From Christensenellaceae bacterium (lineage in GTDB: Bacteria > Bacillota > Clostridia > Christensenellales > Borkfalkiaceae): a stretch of 55,130 nt of DNA. Below, one piece after another: positions 8,067 to 17,142 of this stretch. Below the pieces are notes generated by a model. That model made no database searches, was not told the origin of the DNA, and was given only the letters and a program-made list of their open reading frames with translations. A program made the translations under genes and the position numbers. Position 1 is the first letter of the stretch; every line of letters starts with the position of its first letter. The DNA lies in assembly GCA_022768945.1 (NCBI GenBank), contig JALEKY010000064.1, positions 1 to 55,130 of the forward strand, given 5' to 3'.

Positions 8067-9329
8067 TCAGCCCCGATAGTTTTTTATTCTCTTTATTTTC
8101 GCGCCGAGTGCGGACAGTTTATCTTCGATAGCCGCATACCCTCTGTCTATAAGTTCCGCATTCTCCACTGCAGACAATCCATCCGCCTTAAGACAAGCAA
8201 GTACGAGCCCCGCGCCGCCGCGCAGATCTTCCGCCTTTACCCTCGCCCCTTTAAGACTACGCACTCCCGAAACGATCGCGCAGCCGTTTTTTACTTTTAT
8301 ATCCGCGCCGAGTTGTTTCAGCTGTTCGACGCAGGCAAACCTTTCGGGAAAAACAGTATCGGAAACTATACTTTCGCCTTTGGCTACGGAAAGCAACGCT
8401 ACTACCTGAGATTGCATATCCGTAGGGTATCCGGGGTAGGGCGACGTCGAAATTTTCGTACAAGAAAAAGGCGTCCCTTTCGCGCTTATATATATATTAC
8501 CATTAAAACACTTTATTTTGCAAGCGTTATTTCCCGATTTAGCGACGAAAGAACAAATTTTTTTTTCGGGAACGCAGTTTATAGCGACCTCTCCTCCGAC
8601 AAGCGCGGTCGCATATAAAAAAGTACCCGCTTCTATACGATCCTTTATCGGAGTGTACTCGCACCCCGTAAGCTTTTTTACGCCGCCGATATAGAACGTA
8701 CGCCCGCGGGTGGCGATTTTACCTCCGCATTCGTTAAGAAAATTTTTTAAATCCATAACCTCGGGCTCGATTGCCGCGTTGTGAATTTCCGTATCTCCGT
8801 CCGCAAGGCAAGCGGCAATCATAACGTTTTCCGTAACGCCCACCGACGGAAACGGCAAAACGATTTTTGCTCCGTGAAGTCCGTCCGCCCGGCAAATCAC
8901 TTTTTCGCCGTCGCAACGTATATTCGCCCCCATTTGTTCAAGAGCCTCGAGGTGAAGATTTATCGGTCTGTCGCCTATTCTGCAACCGCCCGGAAGCGGA
9001 CACTCCGCATAACCGAGCCGGGCAAGAACTCCTCCGAGCATAAAAATCGAAGCCCGAACTTCGCGAAAAAGTTTATCGGGAAACACTCCTCGGCAAAAAG
9101 ACGAAGAATCGATTTTTACTCCGCCGTTTTTTCTCTCCACCTTTGCGCCGCCGTGTTCCGCAATAGAAAGAAGCACTTCGGTATCGCGATAATTCGGAAA
9201 AGACGGAAAACATACGGTCGAACCCGTCGCCACCGTAGCGGATATAAGCGGAAGCAACGAATTTTTTGCAAAATCTATCTTCACGGATCCGTATAGTTTT
9301 TCTCCTCCGCATATTTCGAACGCGTCCAC
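8067..9329 (-). CDS. murA: UDP-N-acetylglucosamine 1-carboxyvinyltransferase
   Basis: 420 residues when started at GTG 9329, which follows AAGGAGG by seven bases; the longer ATG at 9371 adds 14 unrelated residues. With this start the conserved Lys-Asn pair falls at 22-23 (FAKNSLLPL) as in E. coli, and the catalytic loop cysteine is C116 in PGGCRIGDRP, the residue attacked by fosfomycin. The enzyme transfers enolpyruvate from PEP to UDP-GlcNAc, the first committed step of peptidoglycan synthesis. The usual GAKN or GSKN is FAKN here, a minor variation. It leads the murA-ftsQ-ftsA-ftsZ unit. Confidence 0.95.
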   Translation of the reverse strand: MDAFEICGGEKLYGSVKIDFAKNSLLPLISATVATGSTVCFPSFPNYRDTEVLLSIAEHGGAKVERKNGGVKIDSSSFCRGVFPDKLFREVRASIFMLGGVLARLGYAECPLPGGCRIGDRPINLHLEALEQMGANIRCDGEKVICRADGLHGAKIVLPFPSVGVTENVMIAACLADGDTEIHNAAIEPEVMDLKNFLNECGGKIATRGRTFYIGGVKKLTGCEYTPIKDRIEAGTFLYATALVGGEVAINCVPEKKICSFVAKSGNNACKIKCFNGNIYISAKGTPFSCTKISTSPYPGYPTDMQSQVVALLSVAKGESIVSDTVFPERFACVEQLKQLGADIKVKNGCAIVSGVRSLKGARVKAEDLRGGAGLVLACLKADGLSAVENAELIDRGYAAIEDKLSALGAKIKRIKNYRG

Positions 9330-9385
9330 GATTTTCCCTCCTTTTCCCGAGCGACAACGAAGAATCTCCATATTTTATACGCGAC

Positions 9386-9415
9386 ATTATATGCCGAACG
9401 GAATTTTTCAGTTAA
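9386..9415 (-). promoter_or_regulatory. Promoter for murA-ftsQ-ftsA-ftsZ
   Basis: Minus strand TTAACT (9410-9415), 18-base spacer, TATAAT (9386-9391), about 55 bases upstream of the murA GTG and downstream of the ftsW terminator. Perfect -10, four of six at -35. Confidence 0.5.
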
Positions 9416-9484
9416 AACACTCGTTTATATTCACAGCAAAAAGCTACGGAAAAAAGAGGCAAAAACACCAGGTAAGCATACGGC

Positions 9485-9513
9485 AAAAACGTCCGCGACA
9501 AGCGCGAACGTTT
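9485..9513 (-). terminator. Intrinsic terminator after ftsW
   Basis: An 11-bp stem with one G-U pair (9487-9497 with 9503-9513), five-base loop, followed on the minus strand by TTTTT. It lies about 40 bases past the ftsW stop and closes the mraZ-to-ftsW transcript. Confidence 0.75.
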
Positions 9514-9552
9514 CTAAAAATAGCAAAAATCATATAAAACTGCTAAGATTTT

Positions 9553-10719
9553 TTAAATTGAGTTTTTTGAGATATTATACAGCACGCCGAACGCAGACGA
9601 AAAAACGATAACTGAAGTGTTTCCGCTGCTTACAAGCGGCAAAGGTATTCCCGTCGGCGGAATGCTGCCCGTTACGACAAGCGCGTTTATTATAACCTGC
9701 AAGGCGTATACGAGCGTTATCCCCGAAGCGAGCAACGAGCCGTACAAATCCTTAGCCCTTGCGGCGACAAGAATTCCGCGACTGATTAAAAACAAACTCA
9801 AAAAAAGAAACGCCGTCACTCCGACGAAACCGAGTTCCTCGCCTATAACGGAAAGTATGAAATCGGACTCGGCAAAAGGCAAAAACAGATATTTTTGCCG
9901 GGAGTTGAATAACCCCACCCCGAAAAAGCCGCCTGAGCCGAGCGAATACAACGATTGAATTAACTGATAACCTTCACCTTTAGGCGAAGCCCACGGATCG
10001 AGAAACGCGGAAAGTCTTTTTAGTCTGTACGGCTCGGCAACGATAAGCACGGGAACGGCTAAAATAAGCGGTACGACAAAAAGCGCGATTCGCCTTAAAG
10101 GCACCCCCGCAAAAAATAACATTCCGAGCATCACGCCGCCGATAAGCATCGTAACCGACATATTCGGTTCGGCTATAACAAGCAGACAAATCGCCCCTCC
10201 TACGGCTACGACGGGAAGAATCCCCTTAAACGTGTTTACTCTTTCCGGATACTTTGCAAAATATCCCGCCGTAAAAAAAACGAACGCGAATTTGGCTATT
10301 TCCGACGGCTGAAAAGAAAAAGAGCCGAAGCCTATCCACCTCTTTGCTCCGTAGCTTTCCACGCCGATTCCGGGAACGAAAACAAGCGAAAGCAAAACCG
10401 CCGAAACGATAACGAGCGGCACACCTGCTTTTTTAGTTCTTCTATAGTCGAACAAACAAGCAAAGAACATTGATGCCAGCCCGAGTAAAACGCCTAAAAT
10501 ATGTTTTCTTAAAAAGAAAAATTCATCACTATAATTCTTCTTTGCCGTATAGCTGCCGGCAGAGTATACGGCGACCGCGCCGAACGCCGAAATAATCGCG
10601 ACGACTATCGGAATAGTTATATCTCCGCGGCGTTTGTTCACTCTTTCTATAAGACGATTTTTTACGGTCACGACGGAGCCTCGAGGTTTTTCGTTACCCA
10701 AAACCTTTTTTTTAAACAT
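9553..10719 (-). CDS. ftsW: SEDS-family peptidoglycan glycosyltransferase FtsW/SpoVE
   Basis: 388 residues with about ten membrane segments after a basic cytoplasmic N-terminus. SEDS hallmarks are visible: GAKRWIGFGSFSFQPSEIAKF, AEPNMSVTM, the large extracellular loop with ASPKGEGYQLIQSLYSLGSGGFFG, PFAESDFILSVIGEELGF and PTGIPLPLVSSGNTS near the C-terminus. These proteins polymerise lipid II into glycan strands at the septum with a class B PBP, here probably the FtsI protein. The ATG overlaps the murD stop by one base (TGATG), indicating translational coupling. FtsW versus the sporulation paralogue SpoVE cannot be separated by sequence alone. Confidence 0.95.
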   Translation of the reverse strand: MFKKKVLGNEKPRGSVVTVKNRLIERVNKRRGDITIPIVVAIISAFGAVAVYSAGSYTAKKNYSDEFFFLRKHILGVLLGLASMFFACLFDYRRTKKAGVPLVIVSAVLLSLVFVPGIGVESYGAKRWIGFGSFSFQPSEIAKFAFVFFTAGYFAKYPERVNTFKGILPVVAVGGAICLLVIAEPNMSVTMLIGGVMLGMLFFAGVPLRRIALFVVPLILAVPVLIVAEPYRLKRLSAFLDPWASPKGEGYQLIQSLYSLGSGGFFGVGLFNSRQKYLFLPFAESDFILSVIGEELGFVGVTAFLFLSLFLISRGILVAARAKDLYGSLLASGITLVYALQVIINALVVTGSIPPTGIPLPLVSSGNTSVIVFSSAFGVLYNISKNSI

Positions 10720-12059
10720 CAGAACGCATTAACCAATTCAACGAATTTGTCGCCGCGTTCTTCAAAGCCCGAAAACTCGTCGTAACTCGCGCACGCAGGG
10801 CTTAAAAGAACGTTTTCGCCCTCTTTACTTTCCGTCCTTGCGAGGTTTACCGCCGATATAAAATTTGACGCAACGCACACGTCTTCGAACGAAGCCTTTT
10901 CCGCGCTTTTGAGCATTTTGTAACGCGTTTCCCCGAACAACACAACCTTATCGACGTTTTTATCTTTGAGCTGCTCGAACAAAGAATCGAAAGACTGTTC
11001 TTTATCCCTGCCTCCGAGCAAAAGAACAGTTTTTCCGTTCATCGAAGAAAGCGCGTTAACAGTCGAGCCGACGTTTGTTGCTTTGGAGTCGTTAAAGTAT
11101 TTAACGCCTTCGAATTCTCTTACGAATTCAATCCTGTGACGTATACCTTTAAACCCGATAATCCCTTCTGCTATAACGTTATTTTCAATTTTCATACACT
11201 TACATACGGCAACAGTTGCAAGTGCGTTCAACAGGTTATGTTCCCCGCCGGCAGGCAGTAGCGCTTTACTGAAAACCTCCTCGTCCTTATAACAAATCAT
11301 ATCGCCGTCGATATACGCCCCGTCTACTTTTTCCTTTGCCGAAAACCATACGACTTTAGCTTTCGTTTTATCTTTAAACCCGCGAACGACAAAATCGTCG
11401 TAACCGAGCACTGCAAATTCGCTTTCTTTCATGTTAAACAAAATTTTGCTTTTCAGATATATGTAATTCTGCATATTGTAGTGCCGTATAAGGTGGTCTT
11501 CCGAAATATTCGTAACTACGGCTATATGCGGGCAGAACGTCTGCGTCGTTTCGAGTTGAAAGCTCGATACTTCTGTAACGGCAACCGTTTCGGGCGTATA
11601 TTTATCTATTTCCTTTGTGAACGGAACTCCGATATTCCCTACTTTGAAGTTTTCTATTCCGGCTTTCATCAAAACCTCCGAAACCATCGTACATACGGTT
11701 GTTTTGCCGTTTGTTCCCGTAATGCCGATAACAGGACAATTCGAGTATAAAAAGCCGAGTTCGAGCTCGCCTATAATTCTCTTTCCGAGCCTTTTCGCAC
11801 AAACAGGAATTCGATTATCTATCGGAATTCCGGGCGAAAGCACAAGCACGTCGATTTCTGAAAGTTTTTCTTCGACGACGACACTATCCACCTTTTCCGC
11901 GCCGAGATTTGCCAATATATCGAAAGCTCTGCCTGTTTTTTCGTTTTCTATTTCGTCTACGACGTACACTTTTGCTCCGTGAGAAAGCAAGAATTCCGTT
12001 GCGGCAATCCCGCTTTTCGATACCCCCGCTACCATAAACACACTGTTTTTGAGATACAT
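10719..12059 (-). CDS. murD: UDP-N-acetylmuramoyl-L-alanine--D-glutamate ligase
   Basis: 446 residues, normal for MurD, which adds D-Glu to UDP-MurNAc-L-Ala in the cytoplasm. The N-terminal Rossmann region reads VAGVSKSGIAATEFLL; the ATP P-loop is GITGTNGKTTV near 110-120; the central domain has EVSSFQLE and NISEDHLIRH; the C-terminal domain has NDSKATN and LSPACASYDEF, diagnostic for MurD. Start ATG 12059 follows GGAGGGG. It lies between mraY and ftsW, 12 bases after mraY. Confidence 0.97.
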   Translation of the reverse strand: MYLKNSVFMVAGVSKSGIAATEFLLSHGAKVYVVDEIENEKTGRAFDILANLGAEKVDSVVVEEKLSEIDVLVLSPGIPIDNRIPVCAKRLGKRIIGELELGFLYSNCPVIGITGTNGKTTVCTMVSEVLMKAGIENFKVGNIGVPFTKEIDKYTPETVAVTEVSSFQLETTQTFCPHIAVVTNISEDHLIRHYNMQNYIYLKSKILFNMKESEFAVLGYDDFVVRGFKDKTKAKVVWFSAKEKVDGAYIDGDMICYKDEEVFSKALLPAGGEHNLLNALATVAVCKCMKIENNVIAEGIIGFKGIRHRIEFVREFEGVKYFNDSKATNVGSTVNALSSMNGKTVLLLGGRDKEQSFDSLFEQLKDKNVDKVVLFGETRYKMLKSAEKASFEDVCVASNFISAVNLARTESKEGENVLLSPACASYDEFSGFEERGDKFVELVNAF

Positions 12060-12071
12060 ACTCCCCTCCGT

Positions 12072-13040
12072 TTAAATAAGGCGCAAAATACACAAAAGCC
12101 CGGCTATCAGCGTTACCGCCTTATAGCAAAAGGCAATTTTGGACTCGCTTGCCCCTTTCATCTGAAAATGATGATGAACAGGCGCCATAAGAAAAAACCT
12201 TTTACCCGTTCTTTTATAATATATTACCTGAACTATCACCGATATTCCGCTCAGCACGAAAACAATTCCGACAATCGGAATATAAAAAGTGTTCGAACTG
12301 AAGACGGACAGACAGGAAATAAACCCTCCGAGAGCAAGCGAGCCTGTATCGCCCATAAAAACCTTCGCCCTGTAGGTATTAAACAAGAGAAAGCCTATCA
12401 GCGCACCAGAAAGACAAAAAGACAACAGGGCGTAATTATTCGTCGTCGCGCCAGAAAACTCCTCTTCCGCAAGAACGATAAAAGCAAGAATAAGGAGATA
12501 CACGTAGCTAGTCCCCGCGGCAAGCCCGTCGAGCCCGTCCGTCAGATTTACGCAATTCGTCACGGCAATAAACACAAACACGTTAAGCGGAACCGACAGC
12601 CACCCGAGCTCTATTCTCGTACGAAAAAAAGGAACGTACGGGCACGTAAAACCTCTCGAGTAAGCAAATACGGCAGATAGCGTCGCGATTAACGTCTGAA
12701 AAACAATCTTTTGAAACGGAGTCAATCCCTCGTTTCTTTTATGTCTTATTTTGATAAAATCATCAAGAAAGCCCACGAGGCAGAATCCAAGCCCCGCGGC
12801 GACCGATACCAGCATCGGACGTAAATCGACTCTGCTCGAAAGAAGCAAAGAAACAAAAACAGACGCAGCAACGAAAAAGATACCTCCCATAGTCGGCGTT
12901 CCGCCTTTGTCTTTATGCTCTTTCACATACGATAAAATGGACTGCCCCGCTTTCAATCTTTTCAGTAAGGGCAAAAACAAAAAACATAAGACTGCCGAAA
13001 CGACAAAAGACAGCAAAAAAGCGAGAATATATACCTTCAA
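12072..13040 (-). CDS. mraY: Phospho-N-acetylmuramoyl-pentapeptide transferase
   Basis: 322 residues with about ten membrane segments. MraY motifs: KDKGGTPTMGGIFF, FLDDFIKIRHKRNEGLTPFQK, NLTDGLDGLAAG with catalytic aspartates, FMGDTGSLALGG and the PVHHHFQMKG histidine motif. It joins phospho-MurNAc-pentapeptide to undecaprenyl phosphate to make lipid I at the inner face of the membrane. The ATG overlaps murE by four bases. Confidence 0.97.
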   Translation of the reverse strand: MKVYILAFLLSFVVSAVLCFLFLPLLKRLKAGQSILSYVKEHKDKGGTPTMGGIFFVAASVFVSLLLSSRVDLRPMLVSVAAGLGFCLVGFLDDFIKIRHKRNEGLTPFQKIVFQTLIATLSAVFAYSRGFTCPYVPFFRTRIELGWLSVPLNVFVFIAVTNCVNLTDGLDGLAAGTSYVYLLILAFIVLAEEEFSGATTNNYALLSFCLSGALIGFLLFNTYRAKVFMGDTGSLALGGFISCLSVFSSNTFYIPIVGIVFVLSGISVIVQVIYYKRTGKRFFLMAPVHHHFQMKGASESKIAFCYKAVTLIAGLLCILRLI

Positions 13041-14500
13041 TTTTTATCCTCCGAACGCAATAATTCGAGAACGTATTTTTTATCGTTAAACGGAAGTTTC
13101 GTTCCCATAATTTCCTGGTAGTCTTCCGCCCCTTTGCCGGCAATAAGCAACACGTCCCCGTCTTGTATGTAAGAAAGCGCGTAAGCAATCGCTTTTCTCC
13201 TGTCCTCGCACGTTATGTAGTTGTCCGTCTTTTTCTTTAATCCTTTCTCTACGTCGTTTATAATGGCGTCCGGATCCTCAAAACGCGGATTATCCGACGT
13301 CAGCACCGTAAAATCGGCATACTCCCCGGCAATTTCACCCATTACCGCTCTTTTTGTCTTATCTCTGTTTCCTCCGCACCCGAACAGACAAACAAGTCTT
13401 TTTTTCGTCGTTTTTCTGAGTGATGAAAGAATTTGTTTTAGTCCGTCCGGCGTATGAGCATAATCTATAAAAACGCATTTGTTTTTCTCGTTTTTTACTC
13501 TCTCCGCCCTGCCGCTTACGGCATTTACCGCGTTAAGTCCTCGTTTAATGCTGTCTGCGTCGAAGCCGAGTTTATAACAAACCGCGCTTGCGGCAAGACA
13601 GTTGCAGACGTTGAACAACCCGTTCAATTTGCAGAAAATCTCGACAATTTCGTCATAAACGTTCATCGTGAAAAACGTCCCGTCAAGAGTTTCTTTTATA
13701 TTTACGGCAAATACGTCAGACGGATTTTTTATTCCGAACGAAAAACTCATTTTTCCTGATTTTATAAAGGAATTTCTCACTCGGTCGTCGTCGGAATTAT
13801 ATACGGCAAAGCAATATTTGACATCGTCAAAAAATGAAATTTTCGCTTTAAAATACTCATCCATTGTTTTAAAAAAATCAAGATGATCGGGCGTAAAATT
13901 CGTAAATACCTTAGCGCAAAAACGTAAGCCGAAAAGTTTTCTCAAACTAATCGCATGAGCCGAAGCCTCCATTGCAACGTATTCAACCCCGTTGTCCGCC
14001 ATATCCTTTAAAACGCGATTTAAAAAAATAGGATCCGGAGTCGTAAGTTTAGGGGGAATATATTTTCCTTCGTAAAATATGCCGAGAGTGCCGATTACGC
14101 CGATTTTTCTCCCTGAATTCTTAATAATCGAAGAAATCAAATGACATGTCGTTGTCTTGCCGTTTGTTCCCGTAACGCCGATAAGTTTGAGTTTCTCGGA
14201 CGGATTTCCGTAAAAATTACAAGCAAACGCACTCATTGCTTCCCTGACGTCTTTCACTACGACCTGAATAAGGTCAAGTTCGAGTTTCCGCTCGCAAACA
14301 ACGCAAACCGCTCCATAGTTTCGAGCAAGTTTTACAAACGTCTCGCCGTTTGAGTTTTGCCCATTAATACAAAAGAACATAGAACCCTCTCGAGCTTCCC
14401 TGTGATCTTGGCACAAATCATTTATTTCGACGTCGGAACTCCCCACAATCTCTTCTATATTATACCCGTTTATTACTTCCTTTAAAAACATACAACTCAT
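13037..14500 (-). CDS. murE: UDP-MurNAc-tripeptide ligase, meso-diaminopimelate type
   Basis: About 487 residues (484 if the second ATG at 14491 is used). GGAG sits only two bases before the first ATG but eleven before the second, so the start is uncertain by three codons. P-loop GVTGTNGKTTTCH, central EASAHAISLRK and NFTPDHLDFF, and C-terminal TSDNPRFEDP are present. DNPR is the motif that marks MurE enzymes adding meso-diaminopimelate rather than L-lysine, so the wall is predicted to be DAP-type. It lies between ftsI and mraY; the 152-base gap to ftsI is AT-rich and could hold a promoter, though none is convincing. Confidence 0.96.
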   Translation of the reverse strand: MSCMFLKEVINGYNIEEIVGSSDVEINDLCQDHREAREGSMFFCINGQNSNGETFVKLARNYGAVCVVCERKLELDLIQVVVKDVREAMSAFACNFYGNPSEKLKLIGVTGTNGKTTTCHLISSIIKNSGRKIGVIGTLGIFYEGKYIPPKLTTPDPIFLNRVLKDMADNGVEYVAMEASAHAISLRKLFGLRFCAKVFTNFTPDHLDFFKTMDEYFKAKISFFDDVKYCFAVYNSDDDRVRNSFIKSGKMSFSFGIKNPSDVFAVNIKETLDGTFFTMNVYDEIVEIFCKLNGLFNVCNCLAASAVCYKLGFDADSIKRGLNAVNAVSGRAERVKNEKNKCVFIDYAHTPDGLKQILSSLRKTTKKRLVCLFGCGGNRDKTKRAVMGEIAGEYADFTVLTSDNPRFEDPDAIINDVEKGLKKKTDNYITCEDRRKAIAYALSYIQDGDVLLIAGKGAEDYQEIMGTKLPFNDKKYVLELLRSEDKN

Positions 14501-14652
14501 TTCTCCGAGGTTTTTTTCATAATAAGTATATGCGAAAAAACGAAATTCAAGAACACGTACTCGATGCCGTATCTACTTATTAAAAAAACTAATTATTCCT
14601 TTTAATATAAGGGATTTTAACAACAAAACACAATACGGCAAATTTAAAATAC

Positions 14653-16377
14653 TCACGTCTTATTTATTTTCTTTACGCCGATAATTCCTTCAAAAATCGT
14701 TTTTGCATACGGAGCCGCCACAACAGAACCGTAATGTTGTCCCTCCGGCTCGTCTACTATAACAAGCGCCAGATACTTCGGATTATCGGACGGGAAAAAA
14801 CCGACGAACGACGAAACGTACTTTCCCTGAGCAATTACACCGTTTTCATATTTCTGAGCCGTGCCCGTTTTTCCCCCTACCTTATAGCCTTCAATATATG
14901 CGTTTTTACCGCTTCCCTCCGAAACGACTCCCTCAAGATACGAAGCCATCAGTTTTGACGTTTTCTCCGAAAAAGTCACCCTTTTAACCTCGGGAGCGAC
15001 AGTCTGCACTCTTACGCCTTTTTGAGAAGAAACCTCCTTAAGCAGATGCGGCGTATAGTATTTCCCTCCGTTTATCACCGAGGCGGTAGCCGAAGCAAGT
15101 TGCACGGGTGTGACTGCGATTGTCTGCCCGAAGCCGATACGCGCGAGATCTCCGTCCGTTACTGCTTTCTCAGGAATAAGCATTCCGCTTGCCTCACCTA
15201 CAAAATCGACTCCCGTCTTACTGCCATAATTCACTTTTTCTATATAGGAATAAAACGTCTCTTTACCGAGAGCAAGCGCCATATCGACAAAACACGGGTT
15301 GCAGCTGTTGTTAAGCGCTTCTTTTATCGTCTGATTGGAGTGCTTTCCGTCTGCGTGAGAGCGCCAGCACTTTATATTCCGCCCGAGAACCGTTCTGTAT
15401 CTCGACGAATTGAACACGTAATTCGGTGAAAACGCACGCGGATTTCCGTTAAAATACTCCTCCAAAGTCGCTGCGGCGGTCAATATTTTAAACGTAGAAC
15501 CAGGCTCGTAGTTGTCCGCGATAAGCCCGTTTCTCGAAAGGGAATTCAGCAAAGCGACGTTTTTCCTCGGAATATCGTTAAGATCGTACGACGGTTTGCT
15601 TGCCATAGCGAGAATTTCCCCGCTTGACGGATCGAGAACAATACATTCCGCCCTTTTCGGTGAATGCGTTAAATACGCAATCTGCATTGTTTGCTCGACA
15701 ATCTGCTGTATCTCGTAATCTATCGTAAGCGTTACGTCAAGCCCCGCAACCGAAGGCAGATACGAAGCGCCCGTGCCGTCTATCTCCACGCCGACTATGT
15801 CCGTTTCATACAGCATCTCGCCGTCCTTTCCCTTAAGTATTTCGTCGTACTGTTTCTCTATTCCGGATTGCCCGGCGTTATCGTAAGACACAAATCCGAG
15901 CGTCTGCGTTAAAAAGTCGCCGTACGGATAAAATCTGACCGGATCCTCCGAAAAATAGACGCCTTTTAGTCCGAATGATTTCACTCTTTCGTACTGCTCG
16001 TCGGATATATGTCTTTTTACCGTGTATTCGGATACGTTGCTTTGTATTTTTTTTAGAAGTTTTTCGCAATCGAGATTAAATTCTTCAGACAACAATACGG
16101 CAGTTTTTTGAACGTCTTCAACCGTTTTCGGTCTGACGAATACGGCATATGCGGATTCATTGTCCACTAAAACCACGCCGTTTCGGTCAAGAATTCTCCC
16201 TCTCGGAGCAAGAAGCGGCAACTCTCGCGTCCACTGATCCACAGCCTTTAACCTAAGTTCTTTTCCGTCTACGATCTGAACTACAAACAGTCTTACGGCA
16301 ACAACGGCAAACAACGCGGATAAAATTATTATTCCTGCGCAAATCCTCCTCCTGAAAACCGTAAACGAATACTCCAT
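14653..16377 (-). CDS. ftsI: Class B penicillin-binding protein (FtsI/PBP2B type)
   Basis: 574 residues from ATG 16377, preceded by GAGGTG; the ORF extends to 16470 but that start lies next to a terminator hairpin and adds 31 unsupported residues. A short basic cytoplasmic end, one membrane segment (about 12-34), a PBP dimer domain (RELPLLAPRGRILDRNG onward) and a transpeptidase domain follow. Catalytic motifs: STFK at 294-297, SCN at 358-360, KTGT at 503-506. No PASTA domains follow, so it is unlike SpoVD or many Firmicute PBP2B proteins. It cross-links septal peptidoglycan, with FtsW as likely partner. Confidence 0.95.
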   Translation of the reverse strand: MEYSFTVFRRRICAGIIILSALFAVVAVRLFVVQIVDGKELRLKAVDQWTRELPLLAPRGRILDRNGVVLVDNESAYAVFVRPKTVEDVQKTAVLLSEEFNLDCEKLLKKIQSNVSEYTVKRHISDEQYERVKSFGLKGVYFSEDPVRFYPYGDFLTQTLGFVSYDNAGQSGIEKQYDEILKGKDGEMLYETDIVGVEIDGTGASYLPSVAGLDVTLTIDYEIQQIVEQTMQIAYLTHSPKRAECIVLDPSSGEILAMASKPSYDLNDIPRKNVALLNSLSRNGLIADNYEPGSTFKILTAAATLEEYFNGNPRAFSPNYVFNSSRYRTVLGRNIKCWRSHADGKHSNQTIKEALNNSCNPCFVDMALALGKETFYSYIEKVNYGSKTGVDFVGEASGMLIPEKAVTDGDLARIGFGQTIAVTPVQLASATASVINGGKYYTPHLLKEVSSQKGVRVQTVAPEVKRVTFSEKTSKLMASYLEGVVSEGSGKNAYIEGYKVGGKTGTAQKYENGVIAQGKYVSSFVGFFPSDNPKYLALVIVDEPEGQHYGSVVAAPYAKTIFEGIIGVKKINKT

Positions 16378-16462
16378 ACTCACCTCTTCAAAAAAACTCG
16401 CCAAAAGTAATTCGATTATAATTATTCTTAAACAGGACGAGTTATGCCTTTTCGGCAAAATT

Positions 16463-16490
16463 AAAAACACCCGCGTTTGCGAGTGTTTTT
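16463..16490 (-). terminator. Terminator hairpin between the ftsL-like gene and ftsI
   Basis: A 12-bp stem with one G-U pair and a four-base loop, with five A on one side and five T on the other, so it can act on either strand. On the minus strand it lies about 40 bases after the ftsL-like stop and before ftsI, within the division cluster. Read-through or an unseen promoter must supply ftsI. Confidence 0.7.
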
Positions 16491-16528
16491 AAGAAAGGAA
16501 TTATTTTATATAAAGCTATTATGGTACA

Positions 16529-17071
16529 TTACTTCGTCATACCCATTTCCATGGCTTTTTTAATGATAGTTTCTTCGGAAGAAACTTCTTCGAGTTCTTC
16601 TTTTAACGTCTGAGTCTGAGTTTTAAGCTCGGTTACGGCGTCTTCTTTCGCGTGGATATTTTCCTGCATAGAACGAAGCACGCTCGCATTAACCGCAATA
16701 AGCGCGATTATCGTAGCGACAACCAAAGCGTAAACAACGATCATAATTTTCCCTTTTGCGGAAATTTTGTAGGAGCTTTTGTTTTGCTGTTCGTCTTCAT
16801 CCTCGAAATCGGCGTTATCGAAAGTGAACTGTAAAGTCGTTTCGGACGGGTTTGTATCCACGCCGGCATTTACGTTCACGTTCGTATCGTTTACTTCCGT
16901 ATCCGCAAGATGCTGCTCGATAAACAACCCTTTATCTGCATAATTGCGCATTAAATCGTTGGATACTGATACGTCTCTCTGATAAGTAACCGAATCCGAA
17001 TTCCTCTTTTGTTCCTGATATGTCGTTTGATTTTTTTCAAGCAAATCTGCCGTAGTGCCGGTGTTAATCAT
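16529..17071 (-). CDS. ftsL: FtsL-like single-pass division protein with long acidic N-terminus
   Basis: 180 residues. One membrane segment at about 109-131 (IMIVVYALVVATIIALIAV) is followed by a short coiled coil (about 133-167, heptads ENIHAKEDAVTELKTQTQTL) and a C-terminal tail MEMGMTK. This topology and the position between rsmH and ftsI are those of FtsL, which joins DivIB and DivIC/FtsB in the divisome. The cytoplasmic N-terminus of about 105 residues is polar and acidic and is far longer than in usual FtsL. ATG 17071 lies 12 bases after AAGGAG. Confidence 0.75.
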   Translation of the reverse strand: MINTGTTADLLEKNQTTYQEQKRNSDSVTYQRDVSVSNDLMRNYADKGLFIEQHLADTEVNDTNVNVNAGVDTNPSETTLQFTFDNADFEDEDEQQNKSSYKISAKGKIMIVVYALVVATIIALIAVNASVLRSMQENIHAKEDAVTELKTQTQTLKEELEEVSSEETIIKKAMEMGMTK

Positions 17072-17142
17072 TCCCTATGTCATCTCCTTTATAGTCGTTA
17101 TAGTATTATTTACCTATTTTGTATTATTAGAATATTCTTAGT

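Noticed and set aside
9330-9371. Longer murA start at ATG 9371
   Set aside because: A perfect ribosome site precedes the GTG at 9329, and that start restores the family's usual length and residue numbering.
14653-16377. SpoVD assignment for the class B PBP
   Set aside because: No C-terminal PASTA domain and no sporulation context; FtsI/PBP2B is the safer name.
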